Shown: positions 43,552 to 52,451, numbered from the stretch's first letter. The stretch is 53,868 nucleotides of DNA from Wenzhouxiangella sp. XN79A (GCF_012272825.1 NZ_JAAWWS010000167.1:1-53868), one strand, 5' to 3'. Made by a program: numbers and translations. The notes: generated from the sequence alone by a model not told the origin.

Positions 43552-44681
43552 ATATCGTTCATGTCACTTCCGCATTGTGCACTCAGGGTGCTGGCGTCAA
43601 GGCCGTCGTCGAGGGCCTTTCCGCCGCCCAGGCGGCACAGGGCGCGGATGTCCGCGTGCTTGGGCTCGCGACTGAGGCTTGGTCCGCTGGCGACGCGGGA
43701 CTGTGGTGCGGTGCCTCGCCAGAGGTCTTTAATGTCCGCGGACCGAGTGTCTACGGTCATGCACCGGATTTGTTTCGCCGGCTGAATTCGCTTGCGCCGG
43801 ATCTCGTGCATTTGCATGGTCTCTGGATGTATCCGTCCAAGGCCGTCGCTGACTGGGCTCGAGGCACCGGCCGTCCTTATATGCTATCGCCCCACGGCAT
43901 GCTGTCGCCAGTGGCGCTCTCGTTCAGCCCGACCAAGAAGCGAATTGCGCGGCTCCTTTTCGCTGACAGGGTCCTGCGGACAGCGGCCTGTCTGCAAGGA
44001 ACATCTGAGGAAGAGTGCGCCGACATCCGGTCGCAGGTAAGCGGCATCCCCGTCGTGAACGTCCCAAATGGGATTCATCTACCGCCGGACGACCCACCGG
44101 ACAATCGCCCAGTCTTGGCGACGGGCCCCTTCCGCGAACTGCTACATCTTGGACGCCTACATCCGAAGAAGGCGGTCGATCGTCTTATCGATGCATGGGT
44201 TCGCGTGGAGCGGGACTTCCCGGACTGGATTCTGCGTATCATCGGACCGTCGGAAAAAGGCTACGGCGAGGCGCTGGAACGGCGGGCGACAGCGCTAGGT
44301 GCGACACGGGTCTCCATCGAAGGTCCGATCTACGGTGACGATAAGCAACAAGCTTACCGGAGGGCGGAAGTGTTCGTGCTTCCGACCCTGAACGAGAACT
44401 TTGGACTTGTTGTTGGCGAGGCGCTGGCTGAGGGAACTCCCGTCATTTGTACGCGCGGAGCGCCTTGGCAGCGTCTGGTAGAACACGGCTGTGGATGGTG
44501 GATCGATCCCGAGGTGGCCGACATCGAAGCCGCGCTGCGCCAAGCAATGGCAATGGATGCTACGTCGCTTTCCCGAATGGGACAGGCTGGTCGTGAGTGG
44601 ATGCAACGTGAATATTCCTGGGAGAGAATAGCCCGGATGACGCTGGATATATATCGCTTGCTGCTTGGGCAGGGGGGATAG
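43548..44681 (+). CDS. Glycosyltransferase, GT4 family
   Basis: 377 residues. IVHVTSALCTQGAGVKAVVE (residues 3-22) and LVHLHGLWMYPSKAVADWAR (about 85), MLSPHGMLSPVALSFSPTKK; then LLHLGRLHPKKAVDRLIDAW (about 198-217) and VFVLPTLNENFGLVVGEALA (about 276-295) with the ENFG...EAL donor motif. The HGLW and PHGML motifs are typical of colanic-acid WcaI/WcaL-type or mannosyl/galactosyl GT4 enzymes. TTG start at 43548 coupled to the upstream stop. Confidence 0.88.
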   Translation: MNIVHVTSALCTQGAGVKAVVEGLSAAQAAQGADVRVLGLATEAWSAGDAGLWCGASPEVFNVRGPSVYGHAPDLFRRLNSLAPDLVHLHGLWMYPSKAVADWARGTGRPYMLSPHGMLSPVALSFSPTKKRIARLLFADRVLRTAACLQGTSEEECADIRSQVSGIPVVNVPNGIHLPPDDPPDNRPVLATGPFRELLHLGRLHPKKAVDRLIDAWVRVERDFPDWILRIIGPSEKGYGEALERRATALGATRVSIEGPIYGDDKQQAYRRAEVFVLPTLNENFGLVVGEALAEGTPVICTRGAPWQRLVEHGCGWWIDPEVADIEAALRQAMAMDATSLSRMGQAGREWMQREYSWERIARMTLDIYRLLLGQGG

Positions 44682-44717
44682 GCGGGACTGCGTCTATCTG
44701 GATTGAATCATGAGTTT

Positions 44718-44726
44718 TGCTATAAG
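44718..44726 (+). promoter_or_regulatory. Possible extended -10 promoter before the acetyltransferase
   Basis: TGCTATAAG fits the extended -10 pattern TGnTATAAT at 5 of 6 core bases. It lies in the 58-bp gap between the GT4 gene and the acetyltransferase; no good -35 is seen. Confidence 0.35.
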
Positions 44727-44739
44727 GGTAAGACCTTAA

Positions 44740-45351
44740 ATGACGGAACGCGATGGCAAACAGCTGGATATCGGTGCCTGTCGCAGGTTGCGACCGTATA
44801 GCCGGAAAGAATACTTGCTTAGAATTCTTTGGAGCCTGGCTTTTCCTGTGTTCCGTTTCAGTCCTCGGCCGTTTTTCGGGTGGCGCCGTATGTTGTTACG
44901 ACTATTCGGAGCGCAGATTGGAAAGAACGCACATATCTACCCAAGCGCCAGGATTTATCTGCCCTGGAACCTGAAACTGGGCGCTGAGGCCAGCATCGGA
45001 GAATGGGCATTGATTTACAATCTGGGGCCGGTGACCATAGGCGAAGGAGCGACAATCTCGCACCGCGCGCACCTGTGTGCGGGCACCCACGACTACCGGA
45101 ATCCCACTCTGCCGTTGCTGCGGCTCCCGATTGAAATCGGCCCTCAGGCATGGATTTGCGCAGACGCGTTTGTAGGGCCAGATCGAAAAGTGGGCGAGGG
45201 CGCGATTGTAGGGGCTGGCGCTGTCGTAATGGAGGATGTTGCACCATGGAAGATTGTGGCCGGCAACCCGGCAAGAGTTATCAAAACACGAATCCTCAGG
45301 GATTCACCGACAAATGCACCTCAAGCGGCGAGTGTTGCTAAGCATGAATGA
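44740..45351 (+). CDS. WcaF-like O-acetyltransferase (left-handed beta helix)
   Basis: 203 residues of hexapeptide repeats: GAQIGKNAHIYPSARIYLPW (about 56-75), LKLGAEASIGEWALIYNLGP, VTIGEGATISHRAHLCAGTH (about 97-116) with the catalytic His, IGPQAWICADAFVGPDRKVG, EGAIVGAGAVVMEDVAPWKI. This matches the putative colanic acid acetyltransferase WcaF family, which moves acetyl groups from acetyl-CoA to a sugar of the repeat unit. The 3' end overlaps the next gene's start by 8 bp. Confidence 0.88.
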   Translation: MTERDGKQLDIGACRRLRPYSRKEYLLRILWSLAFPVFRFSPRPFFGWRRMLLRLFGAQIGKNAHIYPSARIYLPWNLKLGAEASIGEWALIYNLGPVTIGEGATISHRAHLCAGTHDYRNPTLPLLRLPIEIGPQAWICADAFVGPDRKVGEGAIVGAGAVVMEDVAPWKIVAGNPARVIKTRILRDSPTNAPQAASVAKHE

Positions 45352-45976
45352 AGCGCCGATCAATGGTTATCGCTATGCCGATTCAAAACACACCCATTCG
45401 CACGGTTACCTCCTACCGAGTGTGACATATATTCTGGAAAGGCTGGCGCTCCGCTCAAGCGAGAGAAGGGTGTTTGAGCTGGGCTGCGGTAATGGCAGTG
45501 TGGCGAATGCGCTGACCCGATTGGGCTGGGATGTGACGGGCGTGGACCCGTCTGTGCAGGGAATTCGTCACGCACGGGAAGCCTACCCTGAGCTGAAACT
45601 TTTCGAAGGCTCTGCATACGACGACCTCGCCGGAAAGTACGGTCAGTTTCCAGTGGTCCTTAGTCTGGAAGTGATCGAGCACGTCTATGCGCCTCGAGAT
45701 TTTGTGCGTACTGTATTCGATCTCCTTTCGGAAGGAGGCACAGCCATCCTCTCGACGCCCTACCATGGCTACTTGAACAACCTGGCGCTTGCGCTGACGG
45801 GCAAGATGGACGCCCACTTCACGGCGCTGTGGGATCACGGGCACATCAAGTTCTGGTCCATGCGGACGTTGAATGTGCTGCTGCGCGAGGCCGGCTTGGT
45901 GGACATCCGGTTCGAACGAGTGGGGCGGGTGCCGGCGCTGGCCAAGTCGATGATTGCCGTTGCTCGCAAGCCCTGA
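45344..45976 (+). CDS. SAM-dependent methyltransferase 3
   Basis: 210 residues. RRVFELGCGNGSVANALTRL (about 42-61) and WDVTGVDPSVQGIRHAREAY are the SAM-binding motifs, followed by FPVVLSLEVIEHVYAPRDFV (about 100-119) and GGTAILSTPYHGYLNNLALA (about 129-148), the UbiG/Methyltransf_23 pattern seen in many glycan clusters. The ATG at 45344 is chosen because the protein begins with the usual YRYADSKHTHSHGYL segment right after it; a longer reading from 45236 would overlap most of the acetyltransferase's end. Confidence 0.84.
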   Translation: MNEAPINGYRYADSKHTHSHGYLLPSVTYILERLALRSSERRVFELGCGNGSVANALTRLGWDVTGVDPSVQGIRHAREAYPELKLFEGSAYDDLAGKYGQFPVVLSLEVIEHVYAPRDFVRTVFDLLSEGGTAILSTPYHGYLNNLALALTGKMDAHFTALWDHGHIKFWSMRTLNVLLREAGLVDIRFERVGRVPALAKSMIAVARKP

Positions 45977-45983
45977 TCGCTTC

Positions 45984-46904
45984 GTGAAGCTCACTGCCGT
46001 CATCCTCACCTTGAACGAAAGCCGGCATCTGCGCCGCTGCTTGGAGGGCTTGCACGGCGTTGTGGACGGGGTTCTGGTGGCCGATAGCTTCTCCACGGAC
46101 GAAACCTTGGCCATCGCCGAGGCCCACGGCGCACGGGTGGTAAAGCAGCCCTGGGTGAATTACGCCACGCAGTTCAACTGGGCACTAACGCAACTCGACC
46201 CGGATACCGACTGGGTGCTGCGCATTGATGCGGACGAGGTCCTCACGCCAGAGTTGGCGGCGGAGATTCGCGAGCGGTTGCCGACCCTGGGGCCCGAGAT
46301 CGATGGGGTGTACGTGGGCCGGCGCATGACCTTCCAAGGCCGGATGATTCGCCACGGCGGGCTGTTCCCGGTACGGGTGTTGCGGCTCTTCCGCCCCGGC
46401 CGGGGTGCGTGCGAAAACCGCTGGATGGACGAGCACATCAAGGTGGCAGGCGCCACAGCGAATTTTCGGGGCGAACTGATCGACGACAACCTGAATTCGT
46501 TGACCTGGTGGACCGAGAAACACAACAAGTATGCGAGTCGAGAAGCCGTCGACCTTCTCAATCTCAGATACGGCTTCATGCCGCATGACTCGGTTGCAAA
46601 CATCCGCGACGGGTCTCAAGCCGGTATAAAGCGATGGCTGAAGGAGCGTATTTATGCTCGTCTCCCAGGTGGATTTCGAGCATTCGCTTATTTTTTCTAC
46701 CGGTACTTTCTGAGGTTTGGGTTCCTCGATGGGCGTGCTGGCTTGGCCTTTCACTTTCTCCAGGGCTTCTGGTACCGGTACCTTGTGGATGCGAAGGTCG
46801 CTGAGGTGGGTCGCTATATGAAGACCAATGATGTTTCCGTAGAGAAAGCGATTCTGGACGTCTTGCAGATTGATGTTCGACCGCAGGTTTCACACGATAT
46901 CTAA
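45984..46904 (+). CDS. Glycosyltransferase, GT2 family (WaaE/KdtX-like)
   Basis: 306 residues. LTAVILTLNESRHLRRCLEG (residues 3-22), VLVADSFSTDETLAIAEAHG, WVLRIDADEVLTPELAAEIR (about 80-99, DAD metal motif), MTFQGRMIRHGGLFPVRVLR (about 115) and a C-terminal amphipathic/hydrophobic part (FRAFAYFFYRYFLRFGFLDG), all typical of WaaE-like inverting glycosyltransferases. GTG at 45984 lies 7 bp after the methyltransferase stop; an in-frame TTG at 45954 is less likely. From here rightwards the DNA returns to high GC. Confidence 0.86.
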   Translation: MKLTAVILTLNESRHLRRCLEGLHGVVDGVLVADSFSTDETLAIAEAHGARVVKQPWVNYATQFNWALTQLDPDTDWVLRIDADEVLTPELAAEIRERLPTLGPEIDGVYVGRRMTFQGRMIRHGGLFPVRVLRLFRPGRGACENRWMDEHIKVAGATANFRGELIDDNLNSLTWWTEKHNKYASREAVDLLNLRYGFMPHDSVANIRDGSQAGIKRWLKERIYARLPGGFRAFAYFFYRYFLRFGFLDGRAGLAFHFLQGFWYRYLVDAKVAEVGRYMKTNDVSVEKAILDVLQIDVRPQVSHDI

Positions 46905-46946
46905 CTGGGCTTTAATGCCTGTTCGGCCATTGGCGAAAGTAGAGAT

Positions 46947-48062
46947 ATGATGAGAAAAAAAGCACTGATCACTGGCATAACAGGGCAGGACGGCGCCTAC
47001 CTGACCGAGTTCCTGCTTGCCAAGGGTTACGAGGTGCATGGCATCAAGCGCAGGGCCTCCCAGTTCAATACCCAGAGGATCGATCATCTGTATCAGGACC
47101 CGCACGTGCCGGCGCCGCAGTTGATTCTGCATTACGGCGATCTGACCGATTCGACCAATCTGATTCGAGTGGTTCAGGACGTGCAGCCCGATGAAATCTA
47201 CAATCTGGGCGCACAGAGCCATGTCGCGGTGTCGTTCGAAAGTCCGGAATACACGGCCAATGCGGACGCGATCGGTACCTTGCGCCTGCTCGAGGCGATC
47301 CGGATCCTCGGGATGGAAGATCGGATTCGCTTCTACCAGGCTTCGACCTCGGAAATGTTCGGCAAGGTGCAGGAGATTCCGCAGCGTGAGAGCACACCGT
47401 TCTATCCGCGCTCGCCCTACGGCGTGGCAAAGCTGTATGCACACTGGATCACGGTCAATTACCGCGAGTCCTACGGCATGTTCGCGTGTAGCGGAATCCT
47501 GTTCAATCATGAATCGCCGATTCGCGGCGAGACCTTCGTCACCCGCAAGATCACCCGTGCCCTGGCGAGAATCTTCGTCGGGCTGGACGATTGCCTCTAT
47601 CTCGGTAACCTGGATGCGCGGCGCGACTGGGGCCATGCGCGCGATTACGTCGAAGCGCAGTGGCTGATGCTGCAGCAGGACCAGCCCGATGATTACGTGA
47701 TTGCGACCGGCGAGCAGCATTCGGTGCGCGATTTCGTCGATGCCGCCGCAGGGCGCCTGGGCATGACGTTGGACTGGTCCGGCAGCGGCGCGGACTCGAT
47801 TGGTGTTGTGGCCGCCGCGCCGGGTGACTGCGCGGCGCAACCGGGGAAGGAGGTCGTCGCGATCGATCCACGTTATTTCCGGCCGGCCGAGGTCGATACC
47901 TTGCTGGGCGACCCGACAAAGGCCAGGACGGAACTCGGCTGGACGCCGAAGATCAGTTTCGATGAACTGGTCGCCGAAATGGTCGAGAAGGACCTGGAGC
48001 GCGCCCGGCGCGATGCCCTGGTCGCCGACCACGGGTACCAGACCTACAGCTTCCGGGAATGA
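46947..48062 (+). CDS. gmd: GDP-mannose 4,6-dehydratase
   Basis: 371 residues, full length. Converts GDP-mannose to GDP-4-keto-6-deoxymannose, the first step to GDP-fucose. NADP site [15 protein letters not shown] (residues 9-23), [15 protein letters not shown] (about 62), [20 protein letters not shown] (about 85), catalytic region [20 protein letters not shown] (about 131-150) and YxxxK in [20 protein letters not shown] (about 155-174), then [17 protein letters not shown]. Functions with the fcl gene next to it, and supplies the GT10 enzyme at 37993. Confidence 0.95.
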   Translation: MMRKKALITGITGQDGAYLTEFLLAKGYEVHGIKRRASQFNTQRIDHLYQDPHVPAPQLILHYGDLTDSTNLIRVVQDVQPDEIYNLGAQSHVAVSFESPEYTANADAIGTLRLLEAIRILGMEDRIRFYQASTSEMFGKVQEIPQRESTPFYPRSPYGVAKLYAHWITVNYRESYGMFACSGILFNHESPIRGETFVTRKITRALARIFVGLDDCLYLGNLDARRDWGHARDYVEAQWLMLQQDQPDDYVIATGEQHSVRDFVDAAAGRLGMTLDWSGSGADSIGVVAAAPGDCAAQPGKEVVAIDPRYFRPAEVDTLLGDPTKARTELGWTPKISFDELVAEMVEKDLERARRDALVADHGYQTYSFRE

Positions 48063-48063
48063 G

Positions 48064-48105
48064 AAGAACAGTTTTCAGTTTTCAGTTTTCGGTTTTCAGT
48101 AATGA
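48064..48105. repeat. Heptanucleotide repeats GTTTTCA
   Basis: About five copies of the word GTTTTCA or GTTTTCG between gmd and fcl, the reverse complement of the TGAAAAC word that dominates the left half of the window. Confidence 0.88.
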
Positions 48106-48111
48106 GGGTCA

Positions 48112-49071
48112 ATGACAAGTCAGGTCTCCAAACTTATTGACGATCGGATTTTTGTCGCCGGCGGGCGGGGCATGGTCGGCAGTGCGATCTGTCGGGCGCT
48201 TGAGGCAAGCGGGCAGGGCCCGGTGCTGGCGCCGGGTCGGGATGCGCTGGATCTGCTGGATCAGACGGCCGTCGATGCCTGGTTTGCCGAGCATCGACCG
48301 GTGCAGGTTTATCTGGCGGCGGCCAAGGTGGGCGGGATCCATGCCAACGACAGCTACGCGGCGGAATTCATCCACGACAACCTGGTCATTCAGACCAATG
48401 TGATCCATGCGGCGTGGAAGCACGGCGTCGAGAAGCTCTGCTTCCTGGGCTCTTCGTGCATCTACCCCAAGCACGCGCCGCAGCCGATGCAGGAAGAGCA
48501 CCTGCTTACCGGGCCGCTCGAGCCAACCAACGAGTGGTACGCGGTGGCCAAGATTGCCGGTATCAAGCTGTGCCAGGCCTACCGCCGCCAGTACGGCTTC
48601 GACGCGATCAGTCTGATGCCGACCAACCTCTACGGGCCCGGGGACAACTTCCACCCGGAGAACTCGCACGTGTTGCCGGCGCTGATCCGGCGGTTCCACG
48701 AAGCGCGCGAGCGCGATGCCTCCGAAGTGGTGATCTGGGGCACCGGCACGCCGCGACGCGAGTTTCTGCATGTCGACGACCTGGCCGAGGCCTGCCTGTT
48801 CCTGATGGAGCACTACTCCGGCGAGGAGATCGTCAACGTGGGTGTGGGCGAGGATATCTCGATCCTGGAGCTGGCCCGGATGGTGGCCGAAGTGGTCGGG
48901 TTCCAGGGCGAGATCCGTACCGACCCTTCCAAGCCCGACGGCACGCCTCGAAAGCTGCTGGACGTGTCGCGAGTCAATGCGTTGGGATGGCGGGCAAGCA
49001 TCGGGCTCAGGGAAGGGGTCGAAGCGACGTATCGGTGGTACATGGAGAATCAGGATTCCTTCCGAGGCTGA
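48112..49071 (+). CDS. fcl: GDP-L-fucose synthase (epimerase/reductase)
   Basis: 319 residues, full length. Epimerises and reduces GDP-4-keto-6-deoxymannose to GDP-L-fucose. [20 protein letters not shown] (about 13-32, NADP site), [20 protein letters not shown] (about 65-84), [20 protein letters not shown] (about 104-123) and YxxxK in [15 protein letters not shown] (about 138-152) are diagnostic of the Fcl/WcaG family, as is [20 protein letters not shown]. Separated from gmd only by 7-bp repeats. Confidence 0.95.
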   Translation: MTSQVSKLIDDRIFVAGGRGMVGSAICRALEASGQGPVLAPGRDALDLLDQTAVDAWFAEHRPVQVYLAAAKVGGIHANDSYAAEFIHDNLVIQTNVIHAAWKHGVEKLCFLGSSCIYPKHAPQPMQEEHLLTGPLEPTNEWYAVAKIAGIKLCQAYRRQYGFDAISLMPTNLYGPGDNFHPENSHVLPALIRRFHEARERDASEVVIWGTGTPRREFLHVDDLAEACLFLMEHYSGEEIVNVGVGEDISILELARMVAEVVGFQGEIRTDPSKPDGTPRKLLDVSRVNALGWRASIGLREGVEATYRWYMENQDSFRG

Positions 49072-49075
49072 ACCG

Positions 49076-50056
49076 TTGACTGGGACGATCCTTGTCTGCG
49101 GTGGCGCCGGCTATATCGGCAGCCATATGGTGCGGTTGCTGGCCGATCGCGGCTTCGAAGTGGTGGTATTCGATGATCTGTCGACCGGGCATCGCGAGTC
49201 CATAGCGAATGTCGAACTGGTGGAGGGCGATGTGCGCGATGCCGCGGCATTGGACGCACTGTTCGGTGCGTTCCGATTCGAAGCCGTGATGCACTTCTGC
49301 GCGAAGTCGCTGGTGGGCGAGTCGGTCCTGAAACCGCTTGAGTACTACGAAAACAACGTCGGCGGCAGCATCTCCCTCGTCCAGGCGATGCAGCGCCACG
49401 GTGTCGACAAGCTGGTATTTTCGTCCACGGCGGCGGTTTTCGGCGAGCCCGAGTCGGAGTTGATCGACGAGGACCATCCGAAGAGCCCTTTGAACCCTTA
49501 CGGGCACAGCAAGCTGATGGTCGAGCGCATGCTGGCCGATGTGGCTGCAGCGCATGGCTTGCGGGCGGTGGCGCTTCGATATTTCAACGCTGCTGGTGCT
49601 TCGCTTGCCGGCGGAATCGGTGAGTCGCATGACCCGGAAACGCACCTGATCCCGAATGTGCTGAAGGCCGCAGCCGGAAGCGGCCCTCGTTTGAAGGTGT
49701 TCGGCACCGATTACGACACCCGAGACGGCACCTGTGTAAGGGATTACATCCACGTCGACGACCTGGCGCGCGCGCACCTTGCCGCTCTTGAATTCATGAC
49801 GCGCGAGGAGGGCTTCCACGCGTTCAATCTGGGCAACGGCCAGGGTTTTTCGGTGCTGGAAGTGATCCAGGCGGCCGGAAAGGTTGTCGGGCGTGATGTT
49901 CCCTACGAGGTTGCCGAACGGCGCGCGGGGGATCCGGCGGTACTGGTCGCAAGCAGCGCCCTGGCGGCGAAGAAGCTGGGTTGGCAACCGGAGATCACCG
50001 ATCTCGAGGCGATCATCGAATCGGCGTGGCATTGGCATCGGGAGCAGCGATATTAG
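49076..50056 (+). CDS. galE: UDP-glucose 4-epimerase
   Basis: 326 residues. Interconverts UDP-glucose and UDP-galactose (some relatives act on N-acetylated sugars). ILVCGGAGYIGSHMVRLLAD (residues 5-24), VVFDDLSTGHRESIANVELV, MHFCAKSLVGESVLKPLEYY (about 74-93), FSSTAAVFGEPESELIDEDH (about 115-134) and YxxxK in NPYGHSKLMVERML; RYFNAAGASLAGGIGESHDP (about 168) and RDGTCVRDYIHVDDLARAHL are typical of GalE. The frame is open far upstream into fcl, but TTG at 49076, 4 bp after the fcl stop, begins exactly at the NAD-binding strand. Confidence 0.92.
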   Translation: MTGTILVCGGAGYIGSHMVRLLADRGFEVVVFDDLSTGHRESIANVELVEGDVRDAAALDALFGAFRFEAVMHFCAKSLVGESVLKPLEYYENNVGGSISLVQAMQRHGVDKLVFSSTAAVFGEPESELIDEDHPKSPLNPYGHSKLMVERMLADVAAAHGLRAVALRYFNAAGASLAGGIGESHDPETHLIPNVLKAAAGSGPRLKVFGTDYDTRDGTCVRDYIHVDDLARAHLAALEFMTREEGFHAFNLGNGQGFSVLEVIQAAGKVVGRDVPYEVAERRAGDPAVLVASSALAAKKLGWQPEITDLEAIIESAWHWHREQRY

Positions 50057-50101
50057 CGCTCGGCCCTCAAATAAGCGGCTGGGCCGGAAATCGCTCCGGG
50101 G

Positions 50102-50872
50102 ATGGCTACACCTGTGAAGATCTCGGTCATTACCGCAACCTACAACGTCGCGGGCACGGTCCAGGATTGCCTGGACTCGGTACGCGGGCAGGGCCATGGC
50201 AATGTCGAGCACGTGGTGGTCGACGGGGCCAGTTCGGACGGGACCGTGGAGCTGCTCGAGGGGCATCGCGATCGGATCGACCGCTTCGTCAGCGAGCCGG
50301 ACCGGGGCATCTACGACGCGCTGAACAAGGGCGTTGCGATGGCGTCCGGCGACGTGGTGGGGTTTCTGCACGCCGACGATGTGTTCTCCGGGTCTTCGGT
50401 GCTTTCGCGGGTGGCCGGGGCGTTTGCCGATGACGCCGTGGGGGCCGTGTACGGGGATCTGCAGTACGTGAAGAGCGACGATATTGGTGGGGTGATCCGG
50501 CATTGGCGCTCGGGCGAGTTCGTGCCCGCCCGGCTGCGCTGGGGCTGGATGCCGCCGCATCCGACGTTGTATGTGCGCAGGTCCTGGTACGAGCGACTGG
50601 GCGGGTTCGATCTTGGATATTCGATTGCCGCCGATTACCAGTGGATGCTGAGGCTGTTGTCGCAGGACGACCTTCGGGTGGCCTACATTCCGGAAGTGCT
50701 GGTGAAGATGCGCGTGGGCGGGGCCAGCAATCGGTCGTTGAAGAACATCGTGCGGAAGTCGCGGGAGGATCTTCGGGCCATGCGGGAGACCGGGGTCGGA
50801 GCGTTGGGGGGTGTCGGCGCGCTGGTCTGGAAGAATGTTTCGAAGGTGGGGCAGTTTGTCAAGAGGCGGTGA
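50102..50872 (+). CDS. Glycosyltransferase, GT2 family (WcaE-like)
   Basis: 256 residues. SVITATYNVAGTVQDCLDSV (residues 9-28), HVVVDGASSDGTVELLEGHR (about 37-56), SEPDRGIYDALNKGVAMASG (about 63-82), VVGFLHADDVFSGSSVLSRV (about 84-103, metal motif HADD) and HPTLYVRRSWYERLGGFDL (about 152). Matches the WcaE-type GT2 enzymes of colanic-acid-like pathways. Last gene of the EPS operon; the C-terminal part is basic. Confidence 0.88.
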   Translation: MATPVKISVITATYNVAGTVQDCLDSVRGQGHGNVEHVVVDGASSDGTVELLEGHRDRIDRFVSEPDRGIYDALNKGVAMASGDVVGFLHADDVFSGSSVLSRVAGAFADDAVGAVYGDLQYVKSDDIGGVIRHWRSGEFVPARLRWGWMPPHPTLYVRRSWYERLGGFDLGYSIAADYQWMLRLLSQDDLRVAYIPEVLVKMRVGGASNRSLKNIVRKSREDLRAMRETGVGALGGVGALVWKNVSKVGQFVKRR

Positions 50873-50894
50873 GCGGGGGAAAGGCAGGTAGCAG

Positions 50895-50960
50895 GGTTCA
50901 GGTTTCAGGGGGTAGGAGAAGCGAAGTTTTCAGTGAGCGGTTTTCAGTTGGCAGTTCAAG
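50895..50960. repeat. Heptanucleotide-type repeats after the EPS operon
   Basis: Words GGTTCAG, GTTTCAG and GTTTTCA mixed with less regular sequence fill the 155-bp gap up to the VanZ gene. A short stem CCCCG/CGGGG near 50971-50990 is present but has no T-run. Confidence 0.75.
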
Positions 50961-51027
50961 GAAATTTGGCCCCGGGACCCGTTCGGGGCGACAGTGTTGA
51001 GGGTATGTTGCTGACGATCAATGGTCG

Positions 51028-51546
51028 TTGTGGGGTTGGTTCGATTGCCTCCGGCTGCGGACGATCGTGATGTGGATGGCGACGCTGTTTGGCAGTTTGT
51101 TGGTGGTTGCTGTCTTGATCGGCGTCAGCGCTCGGTGGGCGACGGCTGGGCGTGTGGCCGTATTGGCCGCGGTCGTGGTCTTGATGGGGATCTTGCTGTT
51201 GCCGCAGGAGTGGGTGCTTGGGGTGGCACGACAGGTGCCGGGGGTCGCGGACGCTCTGGGATTCGGGTGGTTCGATCAGGTGGCGCATTTCGTGTTGTTT
51301 CTCGCGATGGGCTGTGTCTTTGGGGTTTTCGTACGGTCGACGGCGGGGCTGGTGCTGGTCTGTGGGCTGGCGATTGCGTTGGAGGTGCTGCAGTGGGGGT
51401 CGGCGGGGCATCAGGTTCGGATGATGGATGGGCTGATGAATCTGGCGGGCGGCGTTGTTGGGTTCGGGATGGGTCGGTGGTTCGGGGTCGGGAGAGCCGG
51501 GGAGAGCGGAAGAAAGCGTGAACGGGGAGCGGGGAAAGGAAGCTAG
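51028..51546 (+). CDS. VanZ-family membrane protein
   Basis: About 172 residues with four hydrophobic helices. The VanZ pattern is seen in WFDQVAHFVLFLAMGCVFGV (about 80-99), ALEVLQWGSAGHQVRMMDGL (about 116-135, E-x-x-Q and D residues) and MNLAGGVVGFGMGRWFG. VanZ proteins often accompany exopolysaccharide loci; the biochemical role is not known. Starts TTG 51028 or ATG 51070, neither with a clear ribosome-binding site; the earlier one keeps the whole first helix. The tail (GESGRKRERGAGKGS) is encoded by DNA drifting into repeat sequence. Confidence 0.75.
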   Translation: MWGWFDCLRLRTIVMWMATLFGSLLVVAVLIGVSARWATAGRVAVLAAVVVLMGILLLPQEWVLGVARQVPGVADALGFGWFDQVAHFVLFLAMGCVFGVFVRSTAGLVLVCGLAIALEVLQWGSAGHQVRMMDGLMNLAGGVVGFGMGRWFGVGRAGESGRKRERGAGKGS

Positions 51547-51549
51547 CAG

Positions 51550-51656
51550 GGTTCAGGGTTCAGGTTTCAGGTTTCAGGTTTCAGGGGGCAGGAGGAGCGA
51601 AGTTTTCAGTGAGCAGGATGAAATCAAGTTTTCAGTGAACAGTTTTCAGTTTTCAG
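51550..51656. repeat. Heptanucleotide repeats; left copy of a 57-bp direct repeat
   Basis: About five GGTTCAG/GGTTTCA copies, then a 57-bp segment (51600-51656) of GTTTTCAGTGAGCAGG-type sequence that recurs almost unchanged at 52587-52642. Confidence 0.88.
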
Positions 51657-51708
51657 GAACGGCTTGAACAACTAGGTCCGGGGTAGAGTCCGGGACGACA
51701 GGAAGCAG

Positions 51709-51731
51709 GGCCGCCGTTGGGTGGCCTTTTT
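51709..51731 (+). terminator. Rho-independent terminator downstream of the VanZ gene
   Basis: Stem GGCCGCC (51709-51715) and GGTGGCC (51720-51726) with loop GTTG and one G-U pair, then TTTTT. A nearly identical terminator lies at 52744. Confidence 0.85.
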
Positions 51732-51787
51732 CGTTTGTGCGGGGCCTGGCGGGCGAAGGGTGGCGATCGAAGATCAGGGCTCAGGGA

Positions 51788-52225
51788 TCAGGGCTCGTTG
51801 AGTGTTGTGCTGAACGGGTCGATGATGGTCAGGTTTTCGATGATCTGGCCGCTCTGGAGGTCTTCGGAGATCAAGAACGTGCAGCCTGTTTGCCGCGCGG
51901 CGGCGACGATGAGGGCGTCCCACCAGGAGATTTTCATCCGATCCTCGATCGACCAGGCCTGTTCGAATGTGGCCGCGGTCAACTCGAGCGGCTTCCAGGT
52001 TTGTAGGTCACGGACGTCGGCACGCGCATCGTCACGGGCCATGCCCGGCTTCAGACGGCGGGTGACGGTCTGATAGTATTCCTTGAGCACCTGTGTGCTG
52101 ATTCGACCGTTCCCTGATGACCACAGTTCGGCAAGCCAGCGCCGCGCGATTCGGTGCTTGGTCGGATCTCGGGTATCCCGGCTGTACACCAGGATGTTGG
52201 TATCAACGAAGTAGCGGTCGGTCAT
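51788..52225 (-). CDS. PIN-domain toxin (VapC-like)
   Basis: 145 residues. RYFVDTNILVYSRDTRDPTK at the N-terminus (Asp near residue 7), STQVLKEYYQTVTRRLKPGM (Glu near 50), KISWWDALIVAAARQTGCTF (Asp near 106) and FLISEDLQSGQII (Asp near 124) give the PIN acidic set. ATG at 52225 lies 23 bp inside the 3' end of the antitoxin gene, giving translational coupling. Belongs to the same superfamily as the toxin at 25088 but to another subgroup, since it pairs with a ribbon-helix-helix antitoxin. Confidence 0.88.
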   Translation of the reverse strand: MTDRYFVDTNILVYSRDTRDPTKHRIARRWLAELWSSGNGRISTQVLKEYYQTVTRRLKPGMARDDARADVRDLQTWKPLELTAATFEQAWSIEDRMKISWWDALIVAAARQTGCTFLISEDLQSGQIIENLTIIDPFSTTLNEP

Positions 52226-52445
52226 ACAGAGATTCGCGGTCGGGATACGGCATGTCGGTTTCCCGCAGGGGGCCCGTTGGCCGTCCGAGGAATCGCTCGG
52301 CGGCGGTCCCGCGCTGCTCTTCCAGATCGCGCATTTCCTGGAGCACCTCTCCAAGCATTCTGGAAACGCTGGTGTTCCGTCTGGCCGCTTGAATGCGGGC
52401 CCAACGGGCGGTTTCCTCGTCGAGGGTGATGGTGACGTTCTTCAT
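52203..52445 (-). CDS. Ribbon-helix-helix antitoxin (CopG/VapB-like)
   Basis: 80 residues. KNVTITLDEETARWARIQAA followed by RRNTSVSRMLGEVLQEMRDL is the ribbon-helix-helix DNA-binding domain (residues 2-45); the rest, ending YPDRESLYDRPLLR, is the toxin-binding arm. It should repress its own promoter, which carries a perfect 15-bp operator between -35 and -10. No Shine-Dalgarno sequence precedes the ATG. Confidence 0.85.
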   Translation of the reverse strand: MKNVTITLDEETARWARIQAARRNTSVSRMLGEVLQEMRDLEEQRGTAAERFLGRPTGPLRETDMPYPDRESLYDRPLLR

Positions 52446-52451
52446 GACACG

